NCBI RefSeq assembly: GCF_030056705.1 | Contig: NZ_JASHIC010000012.1 | Location: 145,014 to 209,013, forward strand | Source of the DNA: Flectobacillus longus | GTDB lineage: Bacteria; Bacteroidota; Bacteroidia; Cytophagales; Spirosomataceae | DNA: 64,000 bases | Direction: 5' to 3' | Shown: piece by piece, positions 37,073-46,663 of the stretch | How positions within the stretch are numbered: the stretch's first letter is position 1 | Layout of the letters: every line of letters begins with the position of its first letter | Translations under genes and position numbers: made by a program | The notes under the pieces: model-generated | The model's input: only the letters and a program-made list of their open reading frames with translations | Told to the model about the DNA's origin: nothing | The model's database searches: none

Positions 37073-37100
37073 GTTTTTCAAAGAAAAATGGAGATTGAGA

Positions 37101-38600
37101 TTAATAACCAGGATTTTGCACAAGACCAGAAACTTCTATTTCGACTTGAGGAATTGGGAAAACTTCATTTTTACCCACTTTAAAACCCGTCAATTTTGTA
37201 GCTGCTTGGCCTGTTCTTACGAGGTCAAAAAAGCGATCGCCTTCCATTCCAAGTTCGAGGCGGCGCTCTTTCCAGATGGCATCACGTAGACTTGTGCCAG
37301 TAGCCGATAAATTGTGGTTATTATCGCCAAATGCTCTTTGACGAACCTTATTTAGATATACCAAAGCCGTTGCATCGTCTGGAGACGCTTTGCGGTTTAG
37401 TGCCTCTGCATACATCAAATACACATCCGACAAGCGAATGATACGCTGATTATTCAAATAGTTCAATTCAATTTGTCCGCTCGATTCTCCTTTGCGTGGA
37501 AGGTATTTCTGATTATACAGACCTGTATTTTTGTATGGAGCCACTTGATAAGTAATATTCATACTTGGATTAGCAGCCTTATATGCCTCAATATCTAAAC
37601 AGGTAACTGCCTTACGGGTATCACCTGCTTCATAGGCATTCGCCAAATCTTGAGTAGGCAAATTGGTACTCCAACCAGCAGCGTAAGGGCTATTGCCAGT
37701 CAATCCACGAATACCACATTGTTGTACTGCATAATTACCTTGTCCACGAGTAGTACCACCCCAGTTGTAGTAAGGAGAAGCATTAGAATATTGAATTTCA
37801 AATACAGCTTCAGAACCATTTTCACCAGATTGCAAGAAGATATTTCCGAAATTACTGACCAAAGTATAAGGACCCTCAACCACGCTTTTGAGAACTGGAA
37901 GTGCTGCATCAAACTTATTTTGATAGAGATATACCTTACCAAGAAGTGCTTGAGCTGCATATTTGGTAATTCTGCCATTCTTTGGGTCAGTAGTTGGCAA
38001 TACCGCAATGGCATTGGTCAAATCCTTTTCAATCTGAGCATAAATCTCGGTAGGTTTAGCTTGCTTGAGCGTTCTTGAATCAGCAATGCCCAATTTTTTA
38101 TCTACAAAAAGTGGAACATTACCAAACACTTTAACCAAAGTGAAGTAATAATAGGCTCTCAAAAATGCCACTTCACCATACAATGCGTCTTTTCCAGTAA
38201 AGTTGACAGCTTCGCCTGATGGATTGGTATCTTTATATTGATAGAGATAATTAGCACGGTTTATTCCTTCATAAGCAGCCTTCCAGATTTCGGTTAAAGT
38301 TCCGTTTTGACTGTTTACTAAAAAGTCATCAATTTGTTGTAAGCTCAGTACGTCAGAGGCATTCTCACCTCCCGCAACCGCATTATCAGAAGCGATATCT
38401 CCAATTGGAACTACCTGATTTAGCCATTGAATTGGTGTGTAAACACTTACGCCCATGCTTCTATAGTCGGTTTCAGATTTAAGATAATCGGCATCTGTTA
38501 CCTTGTAATCGTCCTTTGGACTGTAGTCAACCCATTGGGTGCATCCTCCACAAAGTGCCCCAATGACCAAGAATGTATATATGTATTTTTTCGTATTCAT
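37101..38600 (-). CDS. SusD/RagB family nutrient-binding lipoprotein
   Basis: 499 residues. Lipoprotein signal MNTKKYIYTFLVIGALCGGC with Cys20. SusD hallmarks: an N-terminal TPR-like helical region, the motif region GEVAFLRAYYYFTLVKVFGNVPL near 143-165 (GEVAFLRAYYYF), and the C-terminal VYLMYAEALNRKASPDDA and ERRLELGMEGDRFFDLVRTG blocks. It binds the polysaccharide at the surface and forms the lid on the SusC channel. It lies 47 bp downstream of susC and is almost certainly in the same transcript. Confidence 0.94.
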   Translation of the reverse strand: MNTKKYIYTFLVIGALCGGCTQWVDYSPKDDYKVTDADYLKSETDYRSMGVSVYTPIQWLNQVVPIGDIASDNAVAGGENASDVLSLQQIDDFLVNSQNGTLTEIWKAAYEGINRANYLYQYKDTNPSGEAVNFTGKDALYGEVAFLRAYYYFTLVKVFGNVPLFVDKKLGIADSRTLKQAKPTEIYAQIEKDLTNAIAVLPTTDPKNGRITKYAAQALLGKVYLYQNKFDAALPVLKSVVEGPYTLVSNFGNIFLQSGENGSEAVFEIQYSNASPYYNWGGTTRGQGNYAVQQCGIRGLTGNSPYAAGWSTNLPTQDLANAYEAGDTRKAVTCLDIEAYKAANPSMNITYQVAPYKNTGLYNQKYLPRKGESSGQIELNYLNNQRIIRLSDVYLMYAEALNRKASPDDATALVYLNKVRQRAFGDNNHNLSATGTSLRDAIWKERRLELGMEGDRFFDLVRTGQAATKLTGFKVGKNEVFPIPQVEIEVSGLVQNPGY

Positions 38601-38647
38601 AATCCAGTACCGAGTTATTGTTCTCAGTGTTTTTTAATAAGATTAAA

Positions 38648-41600
38648 CTAAAATTTCAAGTCAAGTCCCACTGACCAAGTACGTGCCTGTGGATATACCC
38701 CACGGTCAACACCTGTATCCAAAATTCCTCCTGGGATTTCTGGGTCAAATCCTGAATATCGAGTAAATGTGTAAGCATTTTTTACTTGCGCATAAACACG
38801 AATCTTACTAAATACTTTGTTAGATACCCAACTTGTTGGCAAAGTGTATCCTACCTGAATATTTTTGATTTTTACAAAAGAACCATCCTCCACGTATCTG
38901 TCTGACACACGGATATTGCTATTGGCATCTACAAAAGAAAAACGAGGGAATTTGGCGTCATTTGTTGAGCCTTCGCCAGTCCAACGACCTAAAATGCTTC
39001 TATCTTTATTTGAGTAAATAGCATTTCTTTCGTAAGCACGATATACATCATTTCCAACAGAGGCGTAAGTAAACATTGTAAAATCAAAGTTTTTCAAACT
39101 TAAACTAAGGTTCCAACCCATGGTAAAATCTGGAAATGGATTACCAATTTCTGTTTTATCTAAGTCTGTAATCTTGCCATCTTTGTTTACATCCACAAAA
39201 CGGATATCTCCCGGCACTGCTCCTGTTTGAGTTGGTGCTTCACTGATTTGAGCTGCATTTTGGAATAAACCTGCTGTTTTATATCCATAGAAATACCCTG
39301 GTGCGTAGCCTTGTTGGAAACGTGTAACGCTTTGAGATTGACCGTTGAAATAATTCCCTCCTGGAATAATCGCAGTACCGTCTGAGTTAGTAGCAGTTAC
39401 TAAGTTTTTAGCCGTGGTAAAAGTAATATTCGTGCTAAACTGCCCTTGTTTCGAGATAGGATAGGTAAAACCTAAGTTCAAATCAATACCATTACTTTTC
39501 GTAGAACCGATATTGGCTGTTGGAGGTGCGGCTGTTCCAAGATATAACGAAACAGATGGGGTAAACAAAAGACCATCCACAGATTTATCGAAATAATCAG
39601 CAGAAAGTGACCAGTATTTACCGAAACGAGTATCAAAACCTACGTTACTTTGAATCTGTTTTTCCCAACGCAAAGTAGTATTGGCATAAGAACCAACTGT
39701 TGACCCACTCACAAAAGAATTTCCGAAGGTATATCCATTACTGTTGGCATCGCCAGCGTAGCTTGGTCCACCCGAAATAATTCCAACATATTGAGGGCTT
39801 ACGTTTTCGTTCCCAATTGTACCGTAACTTCCTCTGATTTTGAGGTAATTAATAAAGTCTACATTGAAAAAGTCTTCGCTAGAAACAACCCAACCCAACG
39901 AACCAGCATAGAAGTTGGCAAACTTATTATCGACACCAAAAGCATAAGAACCATCACGACGAGCAGAGAATGACACCAAATATTTGTCTTTCCAATCGTA
40001 GTTGATACGTCCAAAATAAGAAAGGTTTTTACGGAAATATTGACTATTTCCCATCGTAATAGCATTTACATTGTCTGCTGTATTGACACCAGTTGCGGCA
40101 GTAATATCAGCAAACTCCCATGAGTTAAATGGCACATCTTGACGAGAACCATTGGTTTCATCACCAGATACTTTCGCTAAGGAAATACCTGCAACAGTTT
40201 CAAAATGGTGTTCATTTGGTAAGGTAAAATTATAGGTCCCGAAAGTTTCGAAAGTGTAAGTATTATCAGTACGTTTTGATTCATAGACGCTATTATGACG
40301 ACCTGTCACGGTTGAACCATCGGCATTCATGGTGTTTTCAACGTTGAGTGGACCGTAGAAAGCCAAAGGAGTAAATGATTTGTAAGTATTATTCCAATTA
40401 GTATAGCCAAATCTAGAAGCAAGCGTTAGGTTTTTGATTACCTCATATTGCAACTCTAATTTTCCGTACCATTTGTTACCATTGCTTTGGTTGTAGTTAT
40501 TGTCAAGTTTTGTCAATGGGTTAAAAATCTCCGATAACAACAAATTACTAAATCCATATTTTCCCATGGTATTTGGCACTATATTCAACACAGGAACAGT
40601 TGGGTCAAAATTGAGTGCGCTACCAATAATAGAGTTAAATGAGTTTTCTTGAACACCTACACTTTGAATATTGACAAAACTAGTATTTGATAATAACTTA
40701 ACTTTTTTACTAAGTTGAAAAGTCAAATTAGAAGTCAAATTCAAACGGTTGAAATTGGAGTTTTTACCCCCTCCTACAATACCATCTTGACCCGTATAAC
40801 CTCCAGAAACAAAATATTGAACCTGTTCGCTTCCACCACGAACTGTTACATTGTGCGATTGTAAAGCGGCTTCTTGAAAAATTTGCTTTTGCCAATTTGT
40901 TCCAACACCTACACTTGATAAGTCTTTGAAAATCAAACCTCCACCTGCCAATGTACTTCCCTCGTTGAGGATAGCTGCATATTCTGTGGCATTAAGCACG
41001 CCAATGGTTTTCATCACTTGTTGTACTCCGTAGTTTGAACTTACCGAAACTTCAGCTTTTTGATTTTTAGCTCCGTTTTTGGTTGTTACTACGATTACTC
41101 CATTACCTCCTTTTACCCCATAAATTGCGGTAGTGGCAGCATCTTTCAATACGTTCATTGACTCAATATCTGCTGCATTGATAGCATTCAAATCATTTAA
41201 TGTTTGCGGAACACCATCGATAATTACTACTGGGTCGGTACCCGAGAAAGAAGGAATACCACGAATCAACACGGTTGGCTTTGAACCTGGAGAACCATTG
41301 GAAATAATCGTTACACCTGAGGCACGCCCTTGCAAGGCATCTTCAGGACGTACAGGACGAAGGCGCTCAATATCAGCACCTTTCACTGTGGCAATAGCCC
41401 CAGATACATTTGTTACCTTTTGAGTACCATATCCAACCACCACTACTTCACCCAAATTTTGAGTATCGGGATTTAGGCTAATGTTTACCGTAAATCTATT
41501 ACCAACTACTACTTCAGCTTTGATATACCCTACTGAGGAAACCACCAAAACGGCCTTTTCATCAGGAACAGTCAAAGTGTAATTACCTTGTTCATCTGAC

Positions 41601-42097
41601 ACCGTACCTTGATTAGTTCCCTTTATAGCAATACTCGCCCCGGGAATACCATCACCTTTTTCGGCGTCGGTAATTTTTCCTTTGATGGTTTGAGCTACGC
41701 TTGTGGTAGCCTTGTTTTCTAAAAAACCTCCTAGCTCTGTACGTTTTAGCAGAATTTTTCGATCTACAACTTCGTATGATATTTTAAGAGGTTTCAGAAG
41801 ACTTTCTAGCAACGTAGAAAGCTTTTCTTTCTTAGCTGAAATAGAGACTTTTCGCCCAGAAGCAATAAGCTGAGGGCTATACATGAATTTCACATGAGCT
41901 TCTTGCTCAAGTGTTTCCAACACTTTTTCAAAAGCCTGATTAGTAGAGACAATGCTCACTTTTTGGTCGAGTAAATCTTGAGCTTTTACATTCCCAGCAT
42001 TGGCAATTGACATGCACAAAACTGAGACAATCATCTGCACGAAGGAGATTCGCATAATCTTGATTGGAATCTTAGTGAATTGTCGTTTTTTTGACAT
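38648..42097 (-). CDS. SusC/RagA TonB-linked outer membrane protein with STN domain
   Basis: 1149 residues from the ATG at 42097. After the signal region (residues about 15-42, IMRISFVQMIVSVLC) there is an STN (secretin/TonB short N-terminal) domain at about 45-115, typical of transducers that talk to FecR anti-sigma factors. A carboxypeptidase-D-like domain (about 135-215) with GKITDAEKGDGIPGASIAI is followed by the plug containing NLGEVVVVGYGTQK and a 22-strand barrel. The frame opens 90 nt upstream, but I take the ATG that begins MSKKRQFTKIPIKIM. It imports oligosaccharides with SusD, and with the FecR/ECF pair forms a signalling loop. Confidence 0.93.
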   Translation of the reverse strand: MSKKRQFTKIPIKIMRISFVQMIVSVLCMSIANAGNVKAQDLLDQKVSIVSTNQAFEKVLETLEQEAHVKFMYSPQLIASGRKVSISAKKEKLSTLLESLLKPLKISYEVVDRKILLKRTELGGFLENKATTSVAQTIKGKITDAEKGDGIPGASIAIKGTNQGTVSDEQGNYTLTVPDEKAVLVVSSVGYIKAEVVVGNRFTVNISLNPDTQNLGEVVVVGYGTQKVTNVSGAIATVKGADIERLRPVRPEDALQGRASGVTIISNGSPGSKPTVLIRGIPSFSGTDPVVIIDGVPQTLNDLNAINAADIESMNVLKDAATTAIYGVKGGNGVIVVTTKNGAKNQKAEVSVSSNYGVQQVMKTIGVLNATEYAAILNEGSTLAGGGLIFKDLSSVGVGTNWQKQIFQEAALQSHNVTVRGGSEQVQYFVSGGYTGQDGIVGGGKNSNFNRLNLTSNLTFQLSKKVKLLSNTSFVNIQSVGVQENSFNSIIGSALNFDPTVPVLNIVPNTMGKYGFSNLLLSEIFNPLTKLDNNYNQSNGNKWYGKLELQYEVIKNLTLASRFGYTNWNNTYKSFTPLAFYGPLNVENTMNADGSTVTGRHNSVYESKRTDNTYTFETFGTYNFTLPNEHHFETVAGISLAKVSGDETNGSRQDVPFNSWEFADITAATGVNTADNVNAITMGNSQYFRKNLSYFGRINYDWKDKYLVSFSARRDGSYAFGVDNKFANFYAGSLGWVVSSEDFFNVDFINYLKIRGSYGTIGNENVSPQYVGIISGGPSYAGDANSNGYTFGNSFVSGSTVGSYANTTLRWEKQIQSNVGFDTRFGKYWSLSADYFDKSVDGLLFTPSVSLYLGTAAPPTANIGSTKSNGIDLNLGFTYPISKQGQFSTNITFTTAKNLVTATNSDGTAIIPGGNYFNGQSQSVTRFQQGYAPGYFYGYKTAGLFQNAAQISEAPTQTGAVPGDIRFVDVNKDGKITDLDKTEIGNPFPDFTMGWNLSLSLKNFDFTMFTYASVGNDVYRAYERNAIYSNKDRSILGRWTGEGSTNDAKFPRFSFVDANSNIRVSDRYVEDGSFVKIKNIQVGYTLPTSWVSNKVFSKIRVYAQVKNAYTFTRYSGFDPEIPGGILDTGVDRGVYPQARTWSVGLDLKF

Positions 42098-42104
42098 AAT
42101 TTTG

Positions 42105-42228
42105 ATTGGTTGGTTGAAAAACTGACATAAAGCATCCTGTCCATCAAGAATCTTGATGAAAAGCCTGAGAAACTTTCGGATGTACATTATTAAGTCGATG
42201 GTGTTGGTAGCACCGTCGGCTTTTTTTT
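42105..42228 (+). ncRNA. predicted cis-antisense RNA opposite the susC leader
   Basis: No gene is transcribed on the plus strand here, yet a good plus-strand terminator is present: GTCGATGGTG (42194-42203) pairs with CACCGTCGGC (42211-42220), two G-U, followed by eight Ts. Upstream, TAATTTTG at 42097-42104 is an exact TAnnTTTG box, with a weak TTAG -33 at 42072-42075. A second perfect hairpin CATCAAGA/TCTTGATG lies at 42142-42158. The RNA would be about 120 nt and pair with the susC leader. Existence and start are inference; the terminator is seen directly. Confidence 0.5.
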
Positions 42229-42344
42229 GAATAGATAAATCCTATCTACTCATAGGAGGTGATTTTGATTTATAGAAAAAAGGCATTTAGAGTATTTATT
42301 AGGTTTTTAGATTGTTTTTCTTTGTTAAAATAGTTGATGGTGTA

Positions 42345-43457
42345 CTAATTACAAGGTTTACCGTAAATTGTTACTTGTTGGTCTTGCACTTCGTAGGTGG
42401 CTTCTATTACCGAACAAATCAGACGTATCTTTTCGGACAAAGGCTCATCGCCAAGGCTAGCCGTAAGCTCACATGCTGACATCAGTTGTTGATCATAGTT
42501 GATTTTTACATGATAAGTATCTTCCAACATCTTGAATACTTCCGATAATGGAGTATGTTTAAATTCAAAATTTTGGGTTTGGATACTCGGTAGTTCACGA
42601 ATCATTTGTTCTGAAACATTTGCCTTTTGTAAGGCTAATTTTTCTCTGAGTAAAGTAATTTGCTGATTAGGTATCAAGATAGCTTGGGCAGTTATTGCCT
42701 CTATAGCTTGAGGTTGCTGAGCGTCCTTTGCAGTATATACCCACACTTTACCTGTCTTTACAATTACCTTTACTTGTGTATCATTGGCAAATGCTTTAAT
42801 AGTAAAACTCGTTCCGAGCACTTTGGTTATTAATTCGTTGGCATATACTAAAAAAGGTTGTTGAGGATTTTTGGCTACCTCAAAAAAAGCTTCTCCAGAC
42901 AACACCACTGCGCGCACAGAATCATCAAATTGAGAAGGATAACTTAGTCTACTTTTGGGTTGTAAAATTACCGAACTGCCATCTGGTAGAGTAATCACCA
43001 TAGGCTCGGAGGACTTATTGAAGGTTTCGAGCATTTTGGGAGTGCTTACCACGGTAGCCACCGTTTTGGTATATAGTTCCGATGGTCTATTGCCCCAGTA
43101 ATCATAGGCATACCAAGTAAGTCCCACAACGGCAATAATACTGGCAGCCCAACGGATTAACTTCGTGGTAGACCAAATTGGGCGAATGACAGGCTTGCTT
43201 TGCGCTTCTCGCTGATTGGCAGCAGCTACTATTTGCGCCACAGCAAGATCTATCTCATCTTCAGAAATTTCCTCTTGAGCATTTTTTAGTGTGATTACAA
43301 TTTTTTGAGCCTTCTCAATTACTTCTGATTTTTCTGGATTTTGCAATAACCAGTTTTTCCAGAACGCTGAAGAATCGGGCGTAGGCTTCAATACCCATTC
43401 CCGAAAGAATGCGTCCATTGCAAAATCATTAGCTGAAAAGTTTTTGTAATCGAACAT
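42345..43457 (-). CDS. FecR family anti-sigma factor
   Basis: 370 residues. A cytoplasmic N-terminal part (1-95) begins MFDYKNFSANDFAMDAFFREW, then one membrane helix at about 100-120 (LIRWAASIIAVVGLTWYAYD) and a periplasmic FecR domain (about 140-270, with SEPMVITLPDGSSVILQPKS). The C-terminal DUF4974 region is at about 290-370 (FEFKHTPLSEVFKMLEDTY), homologous to the STN fold. It holds the sigma factor until SusC signals substrate. It lies between the sigma gene and susC, 107 bp downstream of the sigma gene, the standard order. Confidence 0.92.
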   Translation of the reverse strand: MFDYKNFSANDFAMDAFFREWVLKPTPDSSAFWKNWLLQNPEKSEVIEKAQKIVITLKNAQEEISEDEIDLAVAQIVAAANQREAQSKPVIRPIWSTTKLIRWAASIIAVVGLTWYAYDYWGNRPSELYTKTVATVVSTPKMLETFNKSSEPMVITLPDGSSVILQPKSRLSYPSQFDDSVRAVVLSGEAFFEVAKNPQQPFLVYANELITKVLGTSFTIKAFANDTQVKVIVKTGKVWVYTAKDAQQPQAIEAITAQAILIPNQQITLLREKLALQKANVSEQMIRELPSIQTQNFEFKHTPLSEVFKMLEDTYHVKINYDQQLMSACELTASLGDEPLSEKIRLICSVIEATYEVQDQQVTIYGKPCN

Positions 43458-43564
43458 AGAATATCTTGTATTTTTCGCACTTTGCTAGTAATAGCCTTTG
43501 CTCATACTCAGATACTCACTTTGGAAGTTATTTTTTTGAAATATTTTTTCTAAAAAAGAAAAAA

Positions 43565-44161
43565 CTATTGAAGTCTAACGTTAAAGTACAGATAATAAAG
43601 AAGATAGACTGCCAATTGCCAATTTTGTTTTAGGTTATGAATCGCTCTTTGCAATAAATTAGAAACAGATTGCTTATTCATATCCATAATTTCAGCAATT
43701 TCTTCGATGCTTAGTGTTTCGTAGAATTTGAGAAAAATTACTTCTTGCTGACGTTTAGGGAGGTTATTCAAGACACTTCTTACTTTTTGCTCATTTTCTG
43801 CAAAAAGCTCCAACGCAATAATGGTAGACTCTACATTGGTATTTTCCGAAAAAGGTGACTCCGTATCAAAATCATCTAAAACCCATTTCTTTTCTTGATT
43901 GAGTTTTTTAAAAAGATTGTGTTTCAGCGATTTAAGCAGATAAACCGTCACAAAAGGTGAAGATTGTAGATTTTCACGCTGATCCCAGAGGTATAGAAAT
44001 AAGTCCTGAATACAATCTTTGATGAGCTCTCTATCCTTTGTAAACTTCGTCGCATAGTTGTAAAGTACACGGTAATGCTCACTAGCTAACTGCCCTAGTG
44101 CTTCACTATCGCCACTTTTAAATGCCAACCAAAGTTGTGTATTCCTTAGATTACTATCCAT
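43565..44161 (-). CDS. RNA polymerase sigma factor, ECF family
   Basis: 198 residues from the ATG at 44161 (MDSNLRNTQLWLAFKSGD); the frame opens 66 nt earlier but only here matches the family. Sigma-70 region 2 is at about 20-90 (YATKFTKDRELIKDCIQDLFLYLWDQR), and region 4 at about 135-190 (LPKRQQEVIFLKFYETLSIEEIAEIM with MNKQSVSNLLQRA). It probably activates the PUL together with FecR and the STN-type SusC. No fixed ECF promoter can be read by eye in front of susC. Confidence 0.92.
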   Translation of the reverse strand: MDSNLRNTQLWLAFKSGDSEALGQLASEHYRVLYNYATKFTKDRELIKDCIQDLFLYLWDQRENLQSSPFVTVYLLKSLKHNLFKKLNQEKKWVLDDFDTESPFSENTNVESTIIALELFAENEQKVRSVLNNLPKRQQEVIFLKFYETLSIEEIAEIMDMNKQSVSNLLQRAIHNLKQNWQLAVYLLYYLYFNVRLQ

Positions 44162-44308
44162 AGATTCCTCTTTACATCCCAGCGCAAAACTACCAGTAAA
44201 TTGTATAATAACTGCAATTAGTGTCACTTTTTTAAAGAGCTTATCCTGCTTTTAGAATTGAGTGATTTGTGATTTAGTGATTGAGCGATTATGCTAAATT
44301 TTGTATTA

Positions 44309-44528
44309 TTGTTGTAGAAACGCAACACTTCACTTCTTGAGAAGATTCATATTCAGCGTTATACCATCAAAACATGGGTCATTCCTAATTGAGTGAGTTG
44401 AGATTGAGAGAATTATAAAAATTTGTATTCTAACAGTAGAGACACAAAGATTGCGTCTTAAGCGGTGTCAGATATAGCGTAGTAGTATCAAAAAAGCGGT
44501 CGAAAATTGTTTTTCGACCGCTTTTTTG
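44309..44528. repeat. palindromic repeat, family 2, in the gap before the sigma gene
   Basis: The core AAAAAAGCGGTCGAAAA/TTTTTCGACCGCTTTTTT (44490-44527) is a strong bidirectional terminator and nearly identical to the one at 33595-33633. Ahead of it, GTAGAGACACAAAGATTGCG and TCTTAAGCG (44436-44464) match the arm at 33551-33580. A further partial arm, TTGTAGAAACGCAACACTTC, is at 44311-44330. It fills the 462-bp space between the sigma and LytTR genes; no other feature is seen there. Confidence 0.65.
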
Positions 44529-44623
44529 ATGAAATGGACAGAATTATCTATTTCTGATGTTGTATTTGGGAAGTGGATAAAAATCGAGATAAATTATGTT
44601 TTTTCGATAATACATCTCAAGAC

Positions 44624-45367
44624 TTACTTCACTGCCAAAACTCCTGTTTTATATATTTTCTCAAGAATATCTTCTCTAAAACTTCTTCCAATTGGCAATG
44701 AGCGATTGTTGACAATCAGGTCATTAGCCTCAATAGAAGTAACTTTATAAATAGCCACAATAAAAGATTTATGAATACGAGCAAAGTCATCTTCTGGTAG
44801 TATCTCTCCAATCCCATTCATGGTTTGATACGTTACATACGATTCGGTAGTCGTGTGAACGCGTATATAATCTTTTAAGCTTTCGATAAACAAAATTTCA
44901 TTGAAATATACTTTTACAATACGTTTATCAACCTTTATAAACATCGCTTCGGGCTTACCCGCAGGTGCTTGTGGTTTAAAAGCATTAGCCTCCGTAACTA
45001 AGTCTATTTCTTCAGATTTTTGTTGAACTTTATTTACAGCTTTCACAAATCGCTGAAAAGGAATCGGCTTTACCAGATAATCAATCACATCTAATTCATA
45101 ACTTTCTACTGCGTAATCGCGGTAAGCAGTTGTAATAATAACCTTTGGAGGGTTATGTAAGCTTCTTAGTAGTTCTAATCCATCCAAGGTTGGCATTTCT
45201 ATATCCAAAAACAACAGGTCAACACCTCCTTTTTGAAGGAGGTTAAAGGCTTGAATACCGTTTTCGCAACGCCCTACAAGCTCCAATCCCTCTACCCGCT
45301 GAATAAAAGTCTCAAGCACATCAAGGGCTAGTGGCTCATCATCTACAATTAGCGTTTTTAATTTCAT
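44624..45367 (-). CDS. LytTR family response regulator
   Basis: 247 residues from the ATG at 45367 (MKLKTLIVDDEP). Receiver domain (1-120) with the acidic pair D9-D10, phospho-acceptor Asp55 in LFLDIEMPTLDG, and Lys in LVKPIPFQRF (about 103). The C-terminal LytTR DNA-binding domain (about 140-245) has FIKVDKRIVKVYFNEILFIE and ARIHKSFIVAIYKVTSIEAN. The partner kinase is the next gene upstream, 165 bp away. Targets are unknown; proximity to the PUL suggests, but does not prove, a link. Confidence 0.92.
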   Translation of the reverse strand: MKLKTLIVDDEPLALDVLETFIQRVEGLELVGRCENGIQAFNLLQKGGVDLLFLDIEMPTLDGLELLRSLHNPPKVIITTAYRDYAVESYELDVIDYLVKPIPFQRFVKAVNKVQQKSEEIDLVTEANAFKPQAPAGKPEAMFIKVDKRIVKVYFNEILFIESLKDYIRVHTTTESYVTYQTMNGIGEILPEDDFARIHKSFIVAIYKVTSIEANDLIVNNRSLPIGRSFREDILEKIYKTGVLAVK

Positions 45368-45532
45368 ATAATTCAAATCTAGTTTTGGGAAATATCTTTA
45401 AAGCTTAAGGCGCAGAGAGCAATAATCAGTCAACGGCATATCCGTTATTTGGGTTAAACTCATTGGCTCTAAACCCTAGACAACAACCTAGAAATCAAGC
45501 AATTATTTTATAAAAATCCCTACAGAATACCC

Positions 45533-46663
45533 CTAAAATCCTATCTGAGATTGAGATTCATTCAATACTGTTGGCTCAAAAGGCAATTCTAAACTAATAG
45601 AATACTCCTTGGCTGTTGGTAATATTTCTAACTTATAGTTGTTGCCGTACAAAAGATCAAGACGGCGTTTTACATTTTTCAGTCCTAAGCCTTTATGTTT
45701 TTTTCGAGAAGACTGATTATCAAAACGTGGATTTGTAACCCCAAAAACCAGCTTATCAGCATCTATATTAAGCAGAATTTTCAGATGTATTTCACCCGTT
45801 TCGTGCGAAGTACCATGCTTAAACGCATTTTCAATAAATGGTAATAGCAACAAAGGAGGTATCTTCTTTTTATCTACTTCGCCTACAATATCAAATGCTA
45901 AATGTAGCCGTTTTCCAAATCGCAGCCCTTCCAAATCCAAATAGTTTTTGATATGTTCTACTTCCTTCCGAAGAGTAGTTTCCAAACTATCTGACTCGTA
46001 CAACATATAGCTCATCAAATCAGAAAGCTTTACGACAACCTCTGGCGCAAGGTCTGATTTTTTCAAGGTCAATGAATATAAATTATTCAGGGTATTGAAA
46101 AAAAAGTGTGGTTGAATCTGCGATTTCAAGAACTCCAATTCGTTCTTAAGATTCTGTTTTTCAAGGTCTTTAATCCTTTCTTGATGCCCAATCCAATCTT
46201 TGGTCAACTTAATACCAGTGGTCATCCCAAATACCGAAATCATATCAAACATTCTCTTGACAGTGGGCTTGGGGTCAAAAAGAATATCTGGACGATACCC
46301 TACTGGACAATAATTGATATAAATCAAATGATTAATTAAAGTTTGAAAAAATGCCACAGCAACAAAAGTTGACCCAGTAAGCAAAAAGACATATTGGAGA
46401 TATTTGCCTTTTAGCAAAAACTTTGGAATAAAATAATAGATATTAACATACACCAAAGTCAAGTAAAAGGGAAATTTTACGGCAAATTCAAAAAAGGCTT
46501 CTGAATAGTCATCTTTCAGAAAACCTAGATAAAGCGTATTGTACAAGCTAATTACTATCCAGAAAAGCGTATGATAAACAGCTCGTCTGGCCAGAATTTT
46601 CTTTAGCGGGATGTCCTGTAAAATAACAGTGCGTGTATGATTGAGAGCGGCTGATGTTTCCAA
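45533..46663 (-). CDS. sensor histidine kinase of the LytS/YehU type
   Basis: 376 residues. Four predicted membrane helices (about 28-48, 60-82, 90-112, 137-155) precede a linker and the His_kinase domain (about 175-255) with the phospho-acceptor His186 in SQIQPHFFFNTLNNLYS. The HATPase part (about 260-365) has PLLLLPFIENAFKHGTS and KHKGLGLKNVKRRLDLLYG. It probably phosphorylates the LytTR protein encoded downstream. There is no clear extracellular sensor domain. Confidence 0.9.
   Translation of the reverse strand: METSAALNHTRTVILQDIPLKKILARRAVYHTLFWIVISLYNTLYLGFLKDDYSEAFFEFAVKFPFYLTLVYVNIYYFIPKFLLKGKYLQYVFLLTGSTFVAVAFFQTLINHLIYINYCPVGYRPDILFDPKPTVKRMFDMISVFGMTTGIKLTKDWIGHQERIKDLEKQNLKNELEFLKSQIQPHFFFNTLNNLYSLTLKKSDLAPEVVVKLSDLMSYMLYESDSLETTLRKEVEHIKNYLDLEGLRFGKRLHLAFDIVGEVDKKKIPPLLLLPFIENAFKHGTSHETGEIHLKILLNIDADKLVFGVTNPRFDNQSSRKKHKGLGLKNVKRRLDLLYGNNYKLEILPTAKEYSISLELPFEPTVLNESQSQIGF

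Noticed and set aside
37650..38078. A 142-codon frame opposite susD.
   Set aside because: Antisense to a clear SusD gene, with no start context or family.
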